24,436 nt of DNA from Gallionellales bacterium UBA7399 (lineage in GTDB: Bacteria > Pseudomonadota > Gammaproteobacteria > Burkholderiales > Gallionellaceae): NCBI GenBank assembly GCA_002470125.1, contig DKNB01000050.1, positions 1-24,436 of the forward strand. The letters run 5' to 3'. The notes beneath the pieces were generated by a model. It did not search any database and was not told where the DNA came from. It saw only the letters and a program-made list of their open reading frames with translations. Of the stretch, positions 7,330 through 15,291 are shown one piece after another. The translations under genes and the position numbers were made by a program. Within the stretch, counting starts at the first letter, position 1, and the number at the start of each line of letters is the position of its first letter.

Positions 7330-7980
7330 TTATTTGTTGAGATTTTTGTACACTAGCTCGATGATGCGTTGCGTTTCTGTATCCTTGCCCGCGCCTTGAT
7401 TGAGTGCACTGACCTCACAGCCGGCATTATTCTGGCGTACTATCACCTGGTAGCGTCCCGAGTTGTTTGTAGATTTTTGGTCTTCATTTTTACGCCAGAA
7501 CATCAAGGTATTTACCCAGCCTGTTTTGCTAGTTGCGTCCTTGATTAGGTTTACAAAGTAAACGCCGCCAACTCTGTCCTTGTCCTTAATCTCGAGGCCC
7601 GCCTGCTCCAATGCCAAGCCCACTTTGCGCCAGCTTTTGTCAAATGGCTCATCTAGGACGATCACCTTGTTGCCACCATCAATTTCTTTTAGTCTAGCTG
7701 CGGTGGTTGCATCTGAAGAGGGTGATGCAGTGGTTTGATTGGTAACCTTTGCCATCGAATCGCCCTTGGGGGAGTCGGATGTGCCGCCTGCAACTTCGTT
7801 GCCGGGTACGGCATGTTGATCTTTAATTGCGGGGGTGGTTAGATCGGGTGGAATTTCTAGTGCCGGCACCTTGGTTGCAGTTGACTTGTAGTCAACTTTT
7901 TTATTTTCAAGGCCAATATAACTACATCCAACAGAGGTGAGCAATGAGAGCAACAGTGCAAATAGATGTGATGTTTTCAT
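7330..7980 (-). CDS. bamC: BamC, outer-membrane assembly lipoprotein (short form)
   Basis: A lipoprotein component of the BAM complex that inserts beta-barrel proteins into the outer membrane. The signal peptide ends in lipobox SVGC, acylated Cys19. The unstructured segment that binds BamD is recognisable as VDYKSTATKVPALEIPPDL, and a low-complexity Ser/Thr linker follows. One helix-grip domain follows from about residue 95 (RLKEIDGGNKVIVLDEPFDKSW...GVYFVNL). At 216 aa it is much shorter than E. coli BamC (344 aa, two helix-grip domains), so the second domain appears to be missing rather than the gene broken: the frame is clean and a stop follows the domain. It lies downstream of dapA, the same order as in E. 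coli. Confidence 0.88.
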   Translation of the reverse strand: MKTSHLFALLLSLLTSVGCSYIGLENKKVDYKSTATKVPALEIPPDLTTPAIKDQHAVPGNEVAGGTSDSPKGDSMAKVTNQTTASPSSDATTAARLKEIDGGNKVIVLDEPFDKSWRKVGLALEQAGLEIKDKDRVGGVYFVNLIKDATSKTGWVNTLMFWRKNEDQKSTNNSGRYQVIVRQNNAGCEVSALNQGAGKDTETQRIIELVYKNLNK

Positions 7981-8091
7981 GTTATTCCTGAGAATGCTTT
8001 TTATTGTGGCTCGTGGCGTATAAGTTCATGGCCATTATTTGTTTAAGACATTTTGTATGCCGTTCATGCAAATAAACAAACAAAGTGTGTG

Positions 8092-8973
8092 CTAACAACC
8101 GGCTACCCCTGCCTGATGCATTGCTTTTTCTACTGCATCCTGAGAGGCGACAGAGAGTGGTGTGAGCGGCAGGCGCAGTATATTTTTTAGTTTACCCATG
8201 GACGACAGCGCCCATTTTACAGGGATGGGGTTGGCTTCAACAAATAGATGTCGATGCAATCCGAGTAGCTGAGAGTTTATCTGGCGCGCCTTGATTGCGT
8301 CACCATGTAGAGCGGACAGGCACATTTCATGCATCAATCTGGGCGCGACGTTGGCGGTGACGGATATCGTGCCATGTGCGCCGAGTAAGATTAGAGCTAG
8401 TGCACTTACGTCATCACCGCTATAAACTGCAAAATTGCTTGGTATCCGGTGCAATAAATCACTTCCCCGTGCGATGTCGCCAGTCGCATCTTTAATGCCC
8501 GTTATATTGGGAATTTGTGCCAGGCGCAGTACGGTATCGTTATGCATATCGGCACAGGTGCGGCCGGGTACATTATAAAGTATGTGTGGCATGTCTACCG
8601 CTTCGGCGATGGTCTTAAAGTGCAGGTACAGGCCATCTTGCGTAGGCTTGTTGTAGTATGGCACCACCGTGAGCGATGCGCTTGCACCTGCTTTTTTCGA
8701 GAAGGCTGCCAATTCAACGGCCTCTTTGGTTGAATTGGCGCCCGTTCCAGCTATGATCGGGATTCGTCCGGCGGCGTGCTCTACTGCCACGTGAATTAAT
8801 AATTCGTGTTCGGTTAGGCTTACGGTGGGAGACTCGCCCGTGGTGCCAACCACAACGATACCGTCTGTGCCTTGCGCAACATGAAAATCAATGAGCGCGC
8901 GAAACGCAGGCAAGTCTAAGCTGCCATCCTCTTGCATGGGGGTCACAATTGCAACTATGCTGCCTTTAATCAT
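8092..8973 (-). CDS. dapA: DapA, 4-hydroxy-tetrahydrodipicolinate synthase
   Basis: First committed enzyme of the diaminopimelate/lysine pathway: condenses pyruvate with aspartate semialdehyde in the cytosol, feeding peptidoglycan and lysine synthesis. Hallmarks are present: VVGTTGESPT (Thr44/Thr45), the catalytic tyrosine in LYNVPGRT (Tyr133) and the Schiff-base lysine in ITGIKDATGD (Lys161). Length 293 aa matches the family. The ATG at 8973 begins MIKGSIVAIVTPM, the standard N-terminus. A TTG at 8985 would add four atypical residues. It lies 54 bases after the exported FKBP gene and 111 bases before bamC, probably co-transcribed. Confidence 0.97.
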   Translation of the reverse strand: MIKGSIVAIVTPMQEDGSLDLPAFRALIDFHVAQGTDGIVVVGTTGESPTVSLTEHELLIHVAVEHAAGRIPIIAGTGANSTKEAVELAAFSKKAGASASLTVVPYYNKPTQDGLYLHFKTIAEAVDMPHILYNVPGRTCADMHNDTVLRLAQIPNITGIKDATGDIARGSDLLHRIPSNFAVYSGDDVSALALILLGAHGTISVTANVAPRLMHEMCLSALHGDAIKARQINSQLLGLHRHLFVEANPIPVKWALSSMGKLKNILRLPLTPLSVASQDAVEKAMHQAGVAGC

Positions 8974-9027
8974 GACGCCAGGCAACGCTATTCAGTTGGG
9001 GGGTGGTCATATCGGGTGTCCAATATT

Positions 9028-9477
9028 TTAGCGAACGTTAAATAGCTCAACATCAAAAATTAGTGCTGCATTTGGTGGTATAGCCCTCCCGGCCCCTCGG
9101 GCCCCGTAGCCCAGATCTGCAGGAATGACAAGGGTGCGCTGACCGCCAACCTTCATACCGACAACTCCTGTATCCCAGCCTTGGATGACGCGCCCTTCAC
9201 CCAGAGGAAAAGAGAAGCGTGTGCCACGATCGACTGAACTATCAAATTTTCTACCCTTGTTGTTGGGCTCGGCTGGGCTATAAAGCCAGCCTGTGTAGTG
9301 CACCTCCACGGTCTTGCCAACCACGGCCTCTGCTCCGTCACCAATTTTGCGATCTATTTTGATGAGTTTGGCCACGGCGCGTGTTTCACTATCTGCGGCA
9401 GAGAATGCCGGCGGGATGGACAACGCTAACGGTGCAATAAACAAGCCAGCAAGAATCAATGCGTTAATCTTGTGCAT
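9028..9477 (-). CDS. periplasmic FKBP-type peptidyl-prolyl isomerase
   Basis: A single-domain FKBP (149 aa) with a Sec signal peptide: Lys at position 3, a hydrophobic core, and likely cleavage after AFSA (about residue 27). The mature protein is one FKBP12-like domain: VEVHYTGWL, FDSSVDRGTRFSFPLG, the active-site loop VIQGWDTGVVGMKVGG, and the closing IPADLGYGARGAG...IPPNAALIFDVELF. These match the drug-binding/active-site segments of small FKBPs. It should catalyse proline isomerisation in the periplasm, perhaps aiding folding of exported proteins, but clients are unknown. It lies between clpB and dapA on the same strand and has its own possible promoter (9508-9535). A symbol is not assigned because it is shorter than FkpA. 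Confidence 0.92.
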   Translation of the reverse strand: MHKINALILAGLFIAPLALSIPPAFSAADSETRAVAKLIKIDRKIGDGAEAVVGKTVEVHYTGWLYSPAEPNNKGRKFDSSVDRGTRFSFPLGEGRVIQGWDTGVVGMKVGGQRTLVIPADLGYGARGAGRAIPPNAALIFDVELFNVR

Positions 9478-9507
9478 AGTTGAGCCTTGTTAAAAATAAG
9501 GTATGCA

Positions 9508-9535
9508 ATAGTACCACTATCGGGGCGCCCCCCAA
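9508..9535 (-). promoter_or_regulatory. possible sigma70 promoter for the periplasmic FKBP gene
   Basis: On the minus strand TTGGGG (9530-9535) and TACTAT (9508-9513) are 16 bases apart, about 30 bases before the start codon at 9477. The -10 match is moderate and the -35 weak. It would separate this gene from clpB, whose stop is 164 bases upstream. Confidence 0.3.
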
Positions 9536-9641
9536 GTTCCACCCCCTCGATACAGGTCAGAATTCCGTCAAATGGATTTCACGGGTTTTGGTTGTTGTTT
9601 GGGGTGAGGGGCTTGGGCATAAGGGTTATATTTTGGTGTTA

Positions 9642-12221
9642 TTAACCTTTCTCGAATCGCATTATGCCTGCCACACAACTGATTTTGATAGTATCCTTGG
9701 CTGTGAAGCGACCCTCCAGGAGCTGTTTGGCAAGGGGGTTTTCTAGTTGAGATTGGATGGCCCGTTTTAGTGGGCGGGCACCATAGGCTTGATCAAAGCC
9801 GGCGGTGGCTATCTCTGCCAGGGCGGCATCAGTGATGTCTAGCTTGATATCCATAGCAGTCAGACGGCTCTCTAAGTGGCCCAGCTGAATACGTGCGATG
9901 GCCTTAATGTTCTTCTCGTCTAGCGCATGAAACACCACCACCTCGTCGATGCGGTTGATAAATTCGGGACGAAAATAATTCTTTACCTCGGCCATTACCG
10001 CCAACTTGATGGTTTGATAGTTGTCACTCGATAACTCTTGAATCATTTGACTACCAAGATTTGAGGTCATTACAATGACCGTATTCTTAAAATCTACCGT
10101 GCGCCCCTGCCCATCTGTCATACGCCCGTCATCGAGTGCCTGGAGGAGTACATTAAAGACATCTGGATGCGCTTTCTCTACTTCATCTAACAATATGACA
10201 GAGTACGGTTTGCGTCTGACAGCCTCGGTCAGCCCGCCCCCCTCTTCGTAGCCAACATAGCCTGGAGGCGCACCTATGAGACGCGACACGGAATGCTTTT
10301 CCATGTACTCGCTCATGTCAATGCGGATGAGGTGATCTTCAGAATCAAATAAAAATCCGGCTAACGTTTTACAGAGCTCAGTTTTTCCTACCCCGGTGGG
10401 ACCCAAAAATAAAAAAGATCCATAGGGACGATTGGGGTCCCCTAGTCCAGAGCGTGAGCGGCGGATGGCATCTGACACTAAGCGCACTGCCTCATCCTGC
10501 CCAACCACGCGCTCATGTAGCTTTGCTTCCATCTGCAATAGCTTGTCTCGTTCACCTTGCATCATCTTGGAAACGGGAATGCCGGTAGCACGACTAACCA
10601 CCTCAGCAATCTCTTCTGCACCAACGTGCGTACGAAGAAGGCGATTTTTGGGCTTGTTTACCTCGGTTGTGGTCGCCTCTTTCAGTTTTGTTTCGAGTTG
10701 TGGAAGCTTACCGTACTGTAGTTCGGCTACCTTATCTAGCTTGCCTTCACGCTGCAGCCGCATAATTTCTGCACGTACACGCTCGATTTCTTCTTTTATT
10801 TGAGCCGCACCATGCGCAGAACCCTTTTCTGTTTTCCAGATCTCCTCAAGATCTGCATATTCGCGCTGTAACTTGGCGATCTCATCTTCGATGAGCTGCA
10901 TACGTTTTTTTGAGGCCTCGTCCTTTTCTTTCTTTACAGCCTCACGTTCAATCTTTAATTGAATCAGTCGACGATCGAGTTTGTCCATCACTTCCGGCTT
11001 GGAATCAATCTCCATCTTGATACGTGCGGCAGCTTCATCTATCAGGTCGATCGCCTTGTCCGGCAGAAAGCGGTCGGTAATGTAGCGATGCGATAATTCT
11101 GCCGCCGCCACAATGGCGGGGTCAGTTATTTCCACGCCGTGGTGCAGCTCATATTTTTCCTGCAGGCCACGTAAGATGGCAATGGTTGCCTCTACTGTGG
11201 GCTCCCCTACGAGCACCTTTTGAAAGCGACGTTCCAGCGCCCCATCTTTTTCAATGTATTTGCGATATTCGTTTAGAGTGGTGGCGCCGATGCAATGCAG
11301 CTCGCCGCGTGCCAATGCGGGCTTAAGCATGTTCCCGGCATCCATCGCACCTTCAGCCTTTCCTGCGCCAACCATGGTGTGCAGTTCATCAATAAACACA
11401 ATGATGCGCCCCTCTTCTGCTGCCATTTCTTTTAGCACAGACTTTAGGCGCTCCTCAAACTCGCCGCGATATTTTGCGCCAGCCAATAGTGCTGCCATAT
11501 CAAGCGATAACACGCGCTTGTCCTTCAGGGATTCGGGAACTTCCCCGTTGACTATTCGCTGTGCCAGACCTTCTACGATGGCGGTTTTTCCTACGCCGGG
11601 CTCGCCAATCAAAACGGGGTTATTTTTTGTTCTACGCTGGAGCACCTGAATGGCGCGACGTATTTCATCATCACGCCCAATAACTGGATCTAGCTTTCCT
11701 TGGCGAGCGCGCTCAGTAAGGTCAAGAGTATATTTTTTTAGTGACTCACGTTGATTCTCGGCTTCTTGTGTGTCTACGCTTTGCCCACCACGAACCACGT
11801 TAATTGCCTGTTCTAGGGCTCTGGCGGTCACGCCATGTTGTTTTAGCAGGCGTCCGCATTCACCCGCATCCTCAGCTATTGCTAGTAAAAACATTTCTGA
11901 GGCAATGAATTGATCGCCACGTTTCTGTGCGCGTTTGTCGGCAATATTTAGTGTGTTGGCGAGGTCTCGCCCGATTTGCACCTCCCCGCCATGCCCCTCT
12001 ACCTTGGTTAGGCGAGTGACACTTTGCGTGAGTGCAGCCTTCAGGGGGCTTGCACTACCGCCTGCGCGCGAAATTAATGCGGCTGCACCACTGTCGACAT
12101 CATTGAGCAGAGCCAGCAGCAGATGCTGCGGCTCAATAAATTGATTGTCACTACCCACGGCCAGGCTTTGTGCATCAGACAGCGCCTGCTGTAGTTTTGT
12201 TGTAAGTTTATCAAAACGCAT
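9642..12221 (-). CDS. clpB: ClpB, ATP-dependent disaggregase
   Basis: A hexameric Hsp100 chaperone that, with DnaK, extracts polypeptides from heat-induced aggregates in the cytosol. The 859-aa protein has the complete architecture. It opens with an N-terminal repeat domain (FIEPQHLLLALL). AAA-1 follows with Walker A GEPGVGKT (Lys212, as in E. coli) and Walker B VFIDELH. A long coiled-coil middle domain spans about residues 410-520. AAA-2 has Walker A GPTGVGKT (near residue 605) and VILLDEVEKAHPDV, and a C-terminal D2-small domain ends the protein. There is no ClpP-binding IGF loop, as expected. The start at 12221 has a strong AAGGGGGG ribosome site. A sigma32-like promoter lies just upstream (12259-12286), so heat-shock induction is likely. 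Confidence 0.98.
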   Translation of the reverse strand: MRFDKLTTKLQQALSDAQSLAVGSDNQFIEPQHLLLALLNDVDSGAAALISRAGGSASPLKAALTQSVTRLTKVEGHGGEVQIGRDLANTLNIADKRAQKRGDQFIASEMFLLAIAEDAGECGRLLKQHGVTARALEQAINVVRGGQSVDTQEAENQRESLKKYTLDLTERARQGKLDPVIGRDDEIRRAIQVLQRRTKNNPVLIGEPGVGKTAIVEGLAQRIVNGEVPESLKDKRVLSLDMAALLAGAKYRGEFEERLKSVLKEMAAEEGRIIVFIDELHTMVGAGKAEGAMDAGNMLKPALARGELHCIGATTLNEYRKYIEKDGALERRFQKVLVGEPTVEATIAILRGLQEKYELHHGVEITDPAIVAAAELSHRYITDRFLPDKAIDLIDEAAARIKMEIDSKPEVMDKLDRRLIQLKIEREAVKKEKDEASKKRMQLIEDEIAKLQREYADLEEIWKTEKGSAHGAAQIKEEIERVRAEIMRLQREGKLDKVAELQYGKLPQLETKLKEATTTEVNKPKNRLLRTHVGAEEIAEVVSRATGIPVSKMMQGERDKLLQMEAKLHERVVGQDEAVRLVSDAIRRSRSGLGDPNRPYGSFLFLGPTGVGKTELCKTLAGFLFDSEDHLIRIDMSEYMEKHSVSRLIGAPPGYVGYEEGGGLTEAVRRKPYSVILLDEVEKAHPDVFNVLLQALDDGRMTDGQGRTVDFKNTVIVMTSNLGSQMIQELSSDNYQTIKLAVMAEVKNYFRPEFINRIDEVVVFHALDEKNIKAIARIQLGHLESRLTAMDIKLDITDAALAEIATAGFDQAYGARPLKRAIQSQLENPLAKQLLEGRFTAKDTIKISCVAGIMRFEKG

Positions 12222-12258
12222 GATGTTCCCCCCTTAAAATTGCAAGCAAGTACTCGGT

Positions 12259-12286
12259 AGTTGGGGGTGATGGGCAAAAATTCAAG
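12259..12286 (-). promoter_or_regulatory. sigma32 (heat-shock)-type promoter of clpB
   Basis: Reading the minus strand, CTTGAAT (12280-12286) is followed after 13 bases by CCCCAACT (12259-12266), close to the sigma32 consensus CTTGAAA / CCCCATNT with normal spacing. The start of transcription would fall about 30 bases before the clpB start codon. The family knowledge (clpB belongs to the RpoH regulon) fits. Confidence 0.75.
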
Positions 12287-12417
12287 TATTAAAAAGGTAT
12301 ATTTTTGTGCTCTTAAAGATGACTGATTCACTAGAGATTGCGTCTTTGGTGATATTAAATTTTAGGTTGTTCCAGCTGCCCATGCCTCCGCAGAGGCAAT
12401 TGATTTGGCCAAGTCTC
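12287..12417. other. clpB/ATPase divergent intergenic segment with inverted repeats
   Basis: No gene recognised. It contains a perfect hairpin TGCCTC-CGCA-GAGGCA (12383-12398). The left arm ATTTTAGG (12359-12366) of a spaced inverted repeat also lies here. Its right arm, CCTAAAAT (12440-12447), overlaps the -10 box of the ATPase promoter. This could be a regulator-binding arrangement or chance in A/T-rich DNA. Confidence 0.35.
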
Positions 12418-12447
12418 TTGACTGGATATCCTTGTTTAGCCTAAAAT
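12418..12447 (+). promoter_or_regulatory. sigma70-like promoter of the lone ATPase gene
   Basis: TTGACT (12418-12423) and TAAAAT (12442-12447), each five of six matches to consensus, with an 18-base spacer. The spacer carries a perfect palindrome GGATATCC (12424-12431) abutting the -35 box, a possible operator. Transcription would begin near 12454, giving a leader of about 150 bases. An overlapping alternative (TTGTTT 12432-12437, TATATT 12455-12460) is weaker. Confidence 0.55.
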
Positions 12448-12453
12448 ATTTTT

Positions 12454-12604
12454 TTATATTTCCATGAGGAGTCCGACACGGGGAGCCTACCGTGAGCGGG
12501 CGAATGCTGGTGACTTTTGGGTTGGCGGGAGTCTGCGTGTGGGGCAGATTGCTGAACTTACAGCATCGTGCAGACCGTGGTCATTACCACAAGGAGAACA
12601 ATCA
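12454..12604 (+). promoter_or_regulatory. structured 5' leader of the ATPase mRNA
   Basis: A GC-rich leader with several perfect short stems: CACGG/CCGTG (12477-12481, 12490-12494), TGCTG/CAGCA (12550-12554, 12561-12565) and GTGGT/ACCAC (12577-12581, 12586-12590). The last ends directly against the AAGGAG ribosome site (12591-12596). TCTGC at 12532-12536 can pair either with GCAGA (12544-12548) or, as GTCTGC, with GCAGAC (12570-12575), so two exclusive folds are possible. No known riboswitch class was recognised. The in-frame ATG at 12464 would make this coding instead, but lacks a ribosome site. Confidence 0.45.
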
Positions 12605-13837
12605 ATGAATATCTTTCAGATACATGAGTTTACGCCGCTGTGTTTGACTATGGACCGCATCGGCCCATTCCAAGCACAGCCGGAAGCAATCAGTTTCACC
12701 GATAGCAATGGCGAATCTTGCAATTTCCACGTGCTTTATTCAAAAAATGGCCGAGGAAAAACCACAATACTAGAGCTGATTGCTGCCCTGATGGGAATGA
12801 CAGGGTTTACTAAATCACAAGATTTTGCTTCGGCCCATGGCCGCTCTCCAGATTCTCCTTTCGGTCTGGAGTGTTTAAATCATGGTGCTGGATGGGCGCA
12901 GCTAGACTTTCGTATTCGATACAATGATGGTGGCGATGAATGTGTTGCCGTTCTATCAATGTTCGCCGGCCAGATGGATGCAGAGACTAATTTGCGTCCA
13001 TGGGATGAGGAAATGTTGGACAAGGTGGGCGCACAACAGTGGCATCGATTTGGTTTCTGCCGAGACAAGACGGCGGCCTGGTCGACAATTGGATTGAATG
13101 ACGAATGGGTTGCAAATTTTATTTCTGGTGTTGATGCTGCCACTGGTGAGAAAGTTGGAGGCTTTGAAGAAAGCCTGTTAGATTGGCCCACAGTCATTTA
13201 TTTTTCTGCCTATCGCAATATCGTATCAATTGGCTCAGATCAGCATCGCGCCATTGTTCCGCCTCGGGATTGGAACTATGCCCCATCATATTCTTTTGGT
13301 GCTGAGGGGGATGGCTGGCGTGACTCTCTTGACAACCTTTTGGTTTGGCTCAAATGGCTCGACGATGGACGCTTTGATCGTGCGGTAAAGCTAATTAATG
13401 ATCGCGTTTTTGCCGGCACCCGTACCTCAATTAAAGAGGTGCGCAAGGATCCCCATGAGGTAGAGGTTGTGCGCAATGGGAATGTGCACCGACTGGACGA
13501 ACTGAGCAACGGGGAAAAAAGCTTGGTGCAATTATTTTTGCGTATAGGCTCGTATATGACGCGCAACACAATCTTGTTGATTGATGAGCCAGAGGCACAC
13601 TTGCATGAAGAGTGGCAGCAACGGTTGTTGTTGCAGCTTAAAAAAATGGCACAGGAACAATTCCCGGGATTGACAATTATATTGGCCACTCATTCAGCGA
13701 AGATTATGGATGCCTTTGAGTTGGGGCGCGAGGAAGATAATTTGCGAAAGGGTTGCAATCTGTGCGACACAGTAGACATCAAAGCAAACTTCCCCCGACC
13801 CCCAGAGCGGATCTTTAGTCGACCAGAAGAGCGTTAA
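12605..13837 (+). CDS. solitary AAA/ABC-type ATPase (AAA_21/RecF-like), function unknown
   Basis: A 410-aa soluble ATPase with an SMC/RecF/OLD-like ABC head. Walker A is SKNGRGKTT (Lys52), with Arg in place of the more common Ser/Ala before GKT. The ABC signature LSNGEKS is at 300-306. Walker B TILLIDEPEAHLHEEW has Asp327/Glu328, and the switch histidine is in LATHSAK (His363). The insert between the two halves (about residues 70-290) is not recognised, and no TOPRIM, HNH or other nuclease domain follows. The tail has a CNLC pair (Cys384/Cys387) and a PRPPER/SRPEER near-repeat. The start is set by AAGGAG eight bases upstream. It lies alone between clpB and rho with its own promoter and structured leader, and converges on rho. 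Related lone ATPases occur in phage-defence and repair contexts, but nothing here proves either. Confidence 0.85.
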   Translation: MNIFQIHEFTPLCLTMDRIGPFQAQPEAISFTDSNGESCNFHVLYSKNGRGKTTILELIAALMGMTGFTKSQDFASAHGRSPDSPFGLECLNHGAGWAQLDFRIRYNDGGDECVAVLSMFAGQMDAETNLRPWDEEMLDKVGAQQWHRFGFCRDKTAAWSTIGLNDEWVANFISGVDAATGEKVGGFEESLLDWPTVIYFSAYRNIVSIGSDQHRAIVPPRDWNYAPSYSFGAEGDGWRDSLDNLLVWLKWLDDGRFDRAVKLINDRVFAGTRTSIKEVRKDPHEVEVVRNGNVHRLDELSNGEKSLVQLFLRIGSYMTRNTILLIDEPEAHLHEEWQQRLLLQLKKMAQEQFPGLTIILATHSAKIMDAFELGREEDNLRKGCNLCDTVDIKANFPRPPERIFSRPEER

Positions 13838-13857
13838 TTAAGATCTGGTGCCGCATG

Positions 13858-15114
13858 CTAGCGGCGCATTGAATCAAAAAAGTCCGCGTTATTTTTTGTT
13901 GCCTTAATTTTGTCCAACAAGAATTCCATTGACTCTAATTCATCCATTGGGTAAAGCAATTTGCGCAGCACCCATATCTTTGGGAGTATGTCCGCTGGAA
14001 TTAGCAGCTCCTCTCTTCGAGTGCCGGAACGATTTATATTGATAGCGGGATAGATGCGCTTTTCCGCCATGCGTCGATCAAGATGAATTTCCATGTTGCC
14101 CGTGCCCTTAAATTCTTCGTAGATCACATCATCCATACGAGAGCCGGTGTCCACTAGTGCGGTGGCGATAATGGTTAGTGAGCCACCCTCTTCAATATTA
14201 CGGGCTGCTCCAAAAAATCGTTTGGGACGCTGCAGGGCATTGGCATCAACCCCGCCAGTTAGCACTTTGCCAGAAGATGGTACAACCGTGTTGTAGGCTC
14301 GAGCCAGTCGGGTAATGGAATCCAGCAGGATAACCACATCCTTTTTGTGTTCCACTAAGCGCTTGGCTTTCTCCAGCACCATTTCGGCAACCTGAACGTG
14401 ACGCGTGGCAGGCTCGTCAAAGGTTGACGCCACCACCTCTCCGCGCACGCTGCGACTCATTTCGGTTACCTCTTCTGGACGCTCGTCAATCAGCAGAACA
14501 ATTAGATGCGCGTCTGGACTATTGGCAGCGATGGAGTGTGCAATATGCTGCAACATTACGGTTTTCCCAGATTTTGGTGAGGCCACCAATAATCCACGCT
14601 GACCTTTGCCGATGGGCGCGACGATATCGATGATGCGACCGGTAACATTTTCTTCGGCGCGTATATCACGCTCCAGCTTCATTTGCGTGGTTGGAAATAA
14701 GGGCGTCAGGTTTTCAAACAGTATTTTGTTTTTCGCGTTTTCCGGAGCCTCGGAATTGACTTTATCTACCTTTACCAGAGCGACATAGCGCTCCCCGTCC
14801 TTGGGGGTACGTATCTCACCTTCGATTGAATCGCCGGTATGTAAATTAAACCGTCGAATCTGGCTTGGACTGACATAAATGTCATCCGGTCCAGCCAAGT
14901 AAGAAATGTCTGGCGAGCGTAGAAATCCAAATCCATCAGGCAAAACCTCTAGCGTGCCCTCGCCGAAGATGCTCTCCCCCTTCTTTGCTTGATTTTTTAA
15001 TAGAGCAAAAATTAAGTCTTGTTTGCGTAGGCGGTTGGCGTTGTCAATTTGGTTTTCTGTTGCCATGCTTACCAGTTCAGTGATGTGCTTTGTTTTCAGG
15101 TCAGATAAATGCAT
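13858..15114 (-). CDS. rho: Rho transcription termination factor
   Basis: The hexameric RNA-dependent ATPase/helicase that ends transcription at rho-dependent sites. The 418-aa protein starts MHLSDLKTK, and has the N-terminal helix bundle, then the RNA-binding OSB fold (GTLEVLPDGFGFLRSP; FGF primary site near residues 62-64). The ATPase domain has the P-loop ASPKSGKT (Lys181/Lys184, identical numbering to E. coli), and LIDERPEEVT, the Q-loop region and the R-loop GTGNMEIHLDR follow. E. coli Rho is 419 aa. It lies downstream of trxA on the same strand, a common betaproteobacterial pairing. The 177-base gap between them probably holds an mRNA leader, since rho is often autoregulated. No specific attenuator could be drawn. 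Confidence 0.98.
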   Translation of the reverse strand: MHLSDLKTKHITELVSMATENQIDNANRLRKQDLIFALLKNQAKKGESIFGEGTLEVLPDGFGFLRSPDISYLAGPDDIYVSPSQIRRFNLHTGDSIEGEIRTPKDGERYVALVKVDKVNSEAPENAKNKILFENLTPLFPTTQMKLERDIRAEENVTGRIIDIVAPIGKGQRGLLVASPKSGKTVMLQHIAHSIAANSPDAHLIVLLIDERPEEVTEMSRSVRGEVVASTFDEPATRHVQVAEMVLEKAKRLVEHKKDVVILLDSITRLARAYNTVVPSSGKVLTGGVDANALQRPKRFFGAARNIEEGGSLTIIATALVDTGSRMDDVIYEEFKGTGNMEIHLDRRMAEKRIYPAININRSGTRREELLIPADILPKIWVLRKLLYPMDELESMEFLLDKIKATKNNADFFDSMRR

Positions 15115-15291
15115 ATGGATTAGGTGGGTCGTAGTGAGGTTTATGGGGGCTTGCCTGGGAGGGGGTTACGCTTTGCGTGAGTGATGCGTCGCGCGCGAAT
15201 CGTCAAATTTAAAGTGAGTGCGGTGTTGCAGAATCTTACGGGTTAATTTTTTTAAGGACATCTAGATAACTACAGTTCCAGCGTAAATGAT

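Noticed and set aside
9521..9534. GGGGCGCCCC palindrome before the FKBP gene as a terminator of clpB
   Set aside because: It has no loop to speak of and no U-run, and lies within the putative FKBP promoter spacer.
9480..9746. 88-codon plus-strand frame between the FKBP gene and clpB
   Set aside because: Overlaps the 3' end of clpB on the opposite strand and shows no recognisable domain or ribosome site.
10432..11649. Long plus-strand frames of 123 and 131 codons inside clpB
   Set aside because: Antisense shadows of clpB codons, Ser/Arg/Thr-rich translations with no domain.
12359..12447. Possible small non-coding RNA closed by ATTTTAGG/CCTAAAAT with internal hairpins and a following T-run
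   Set aside because: The closing arm overlaps a better-supported promoter (TTGACT-N18-TAAAAT), the closing stem is almost all A/T, and no upstream promoter for such an RNA was seen.
12464..12604. 47-codon N-terminal extension of the ATPase from the ATG at 12464
   Set aside because: No ribosome site precedes that ATG, whereas AAGGAG lies eight bases before 12605. The extension looks like translated structured RNA rather than protein.
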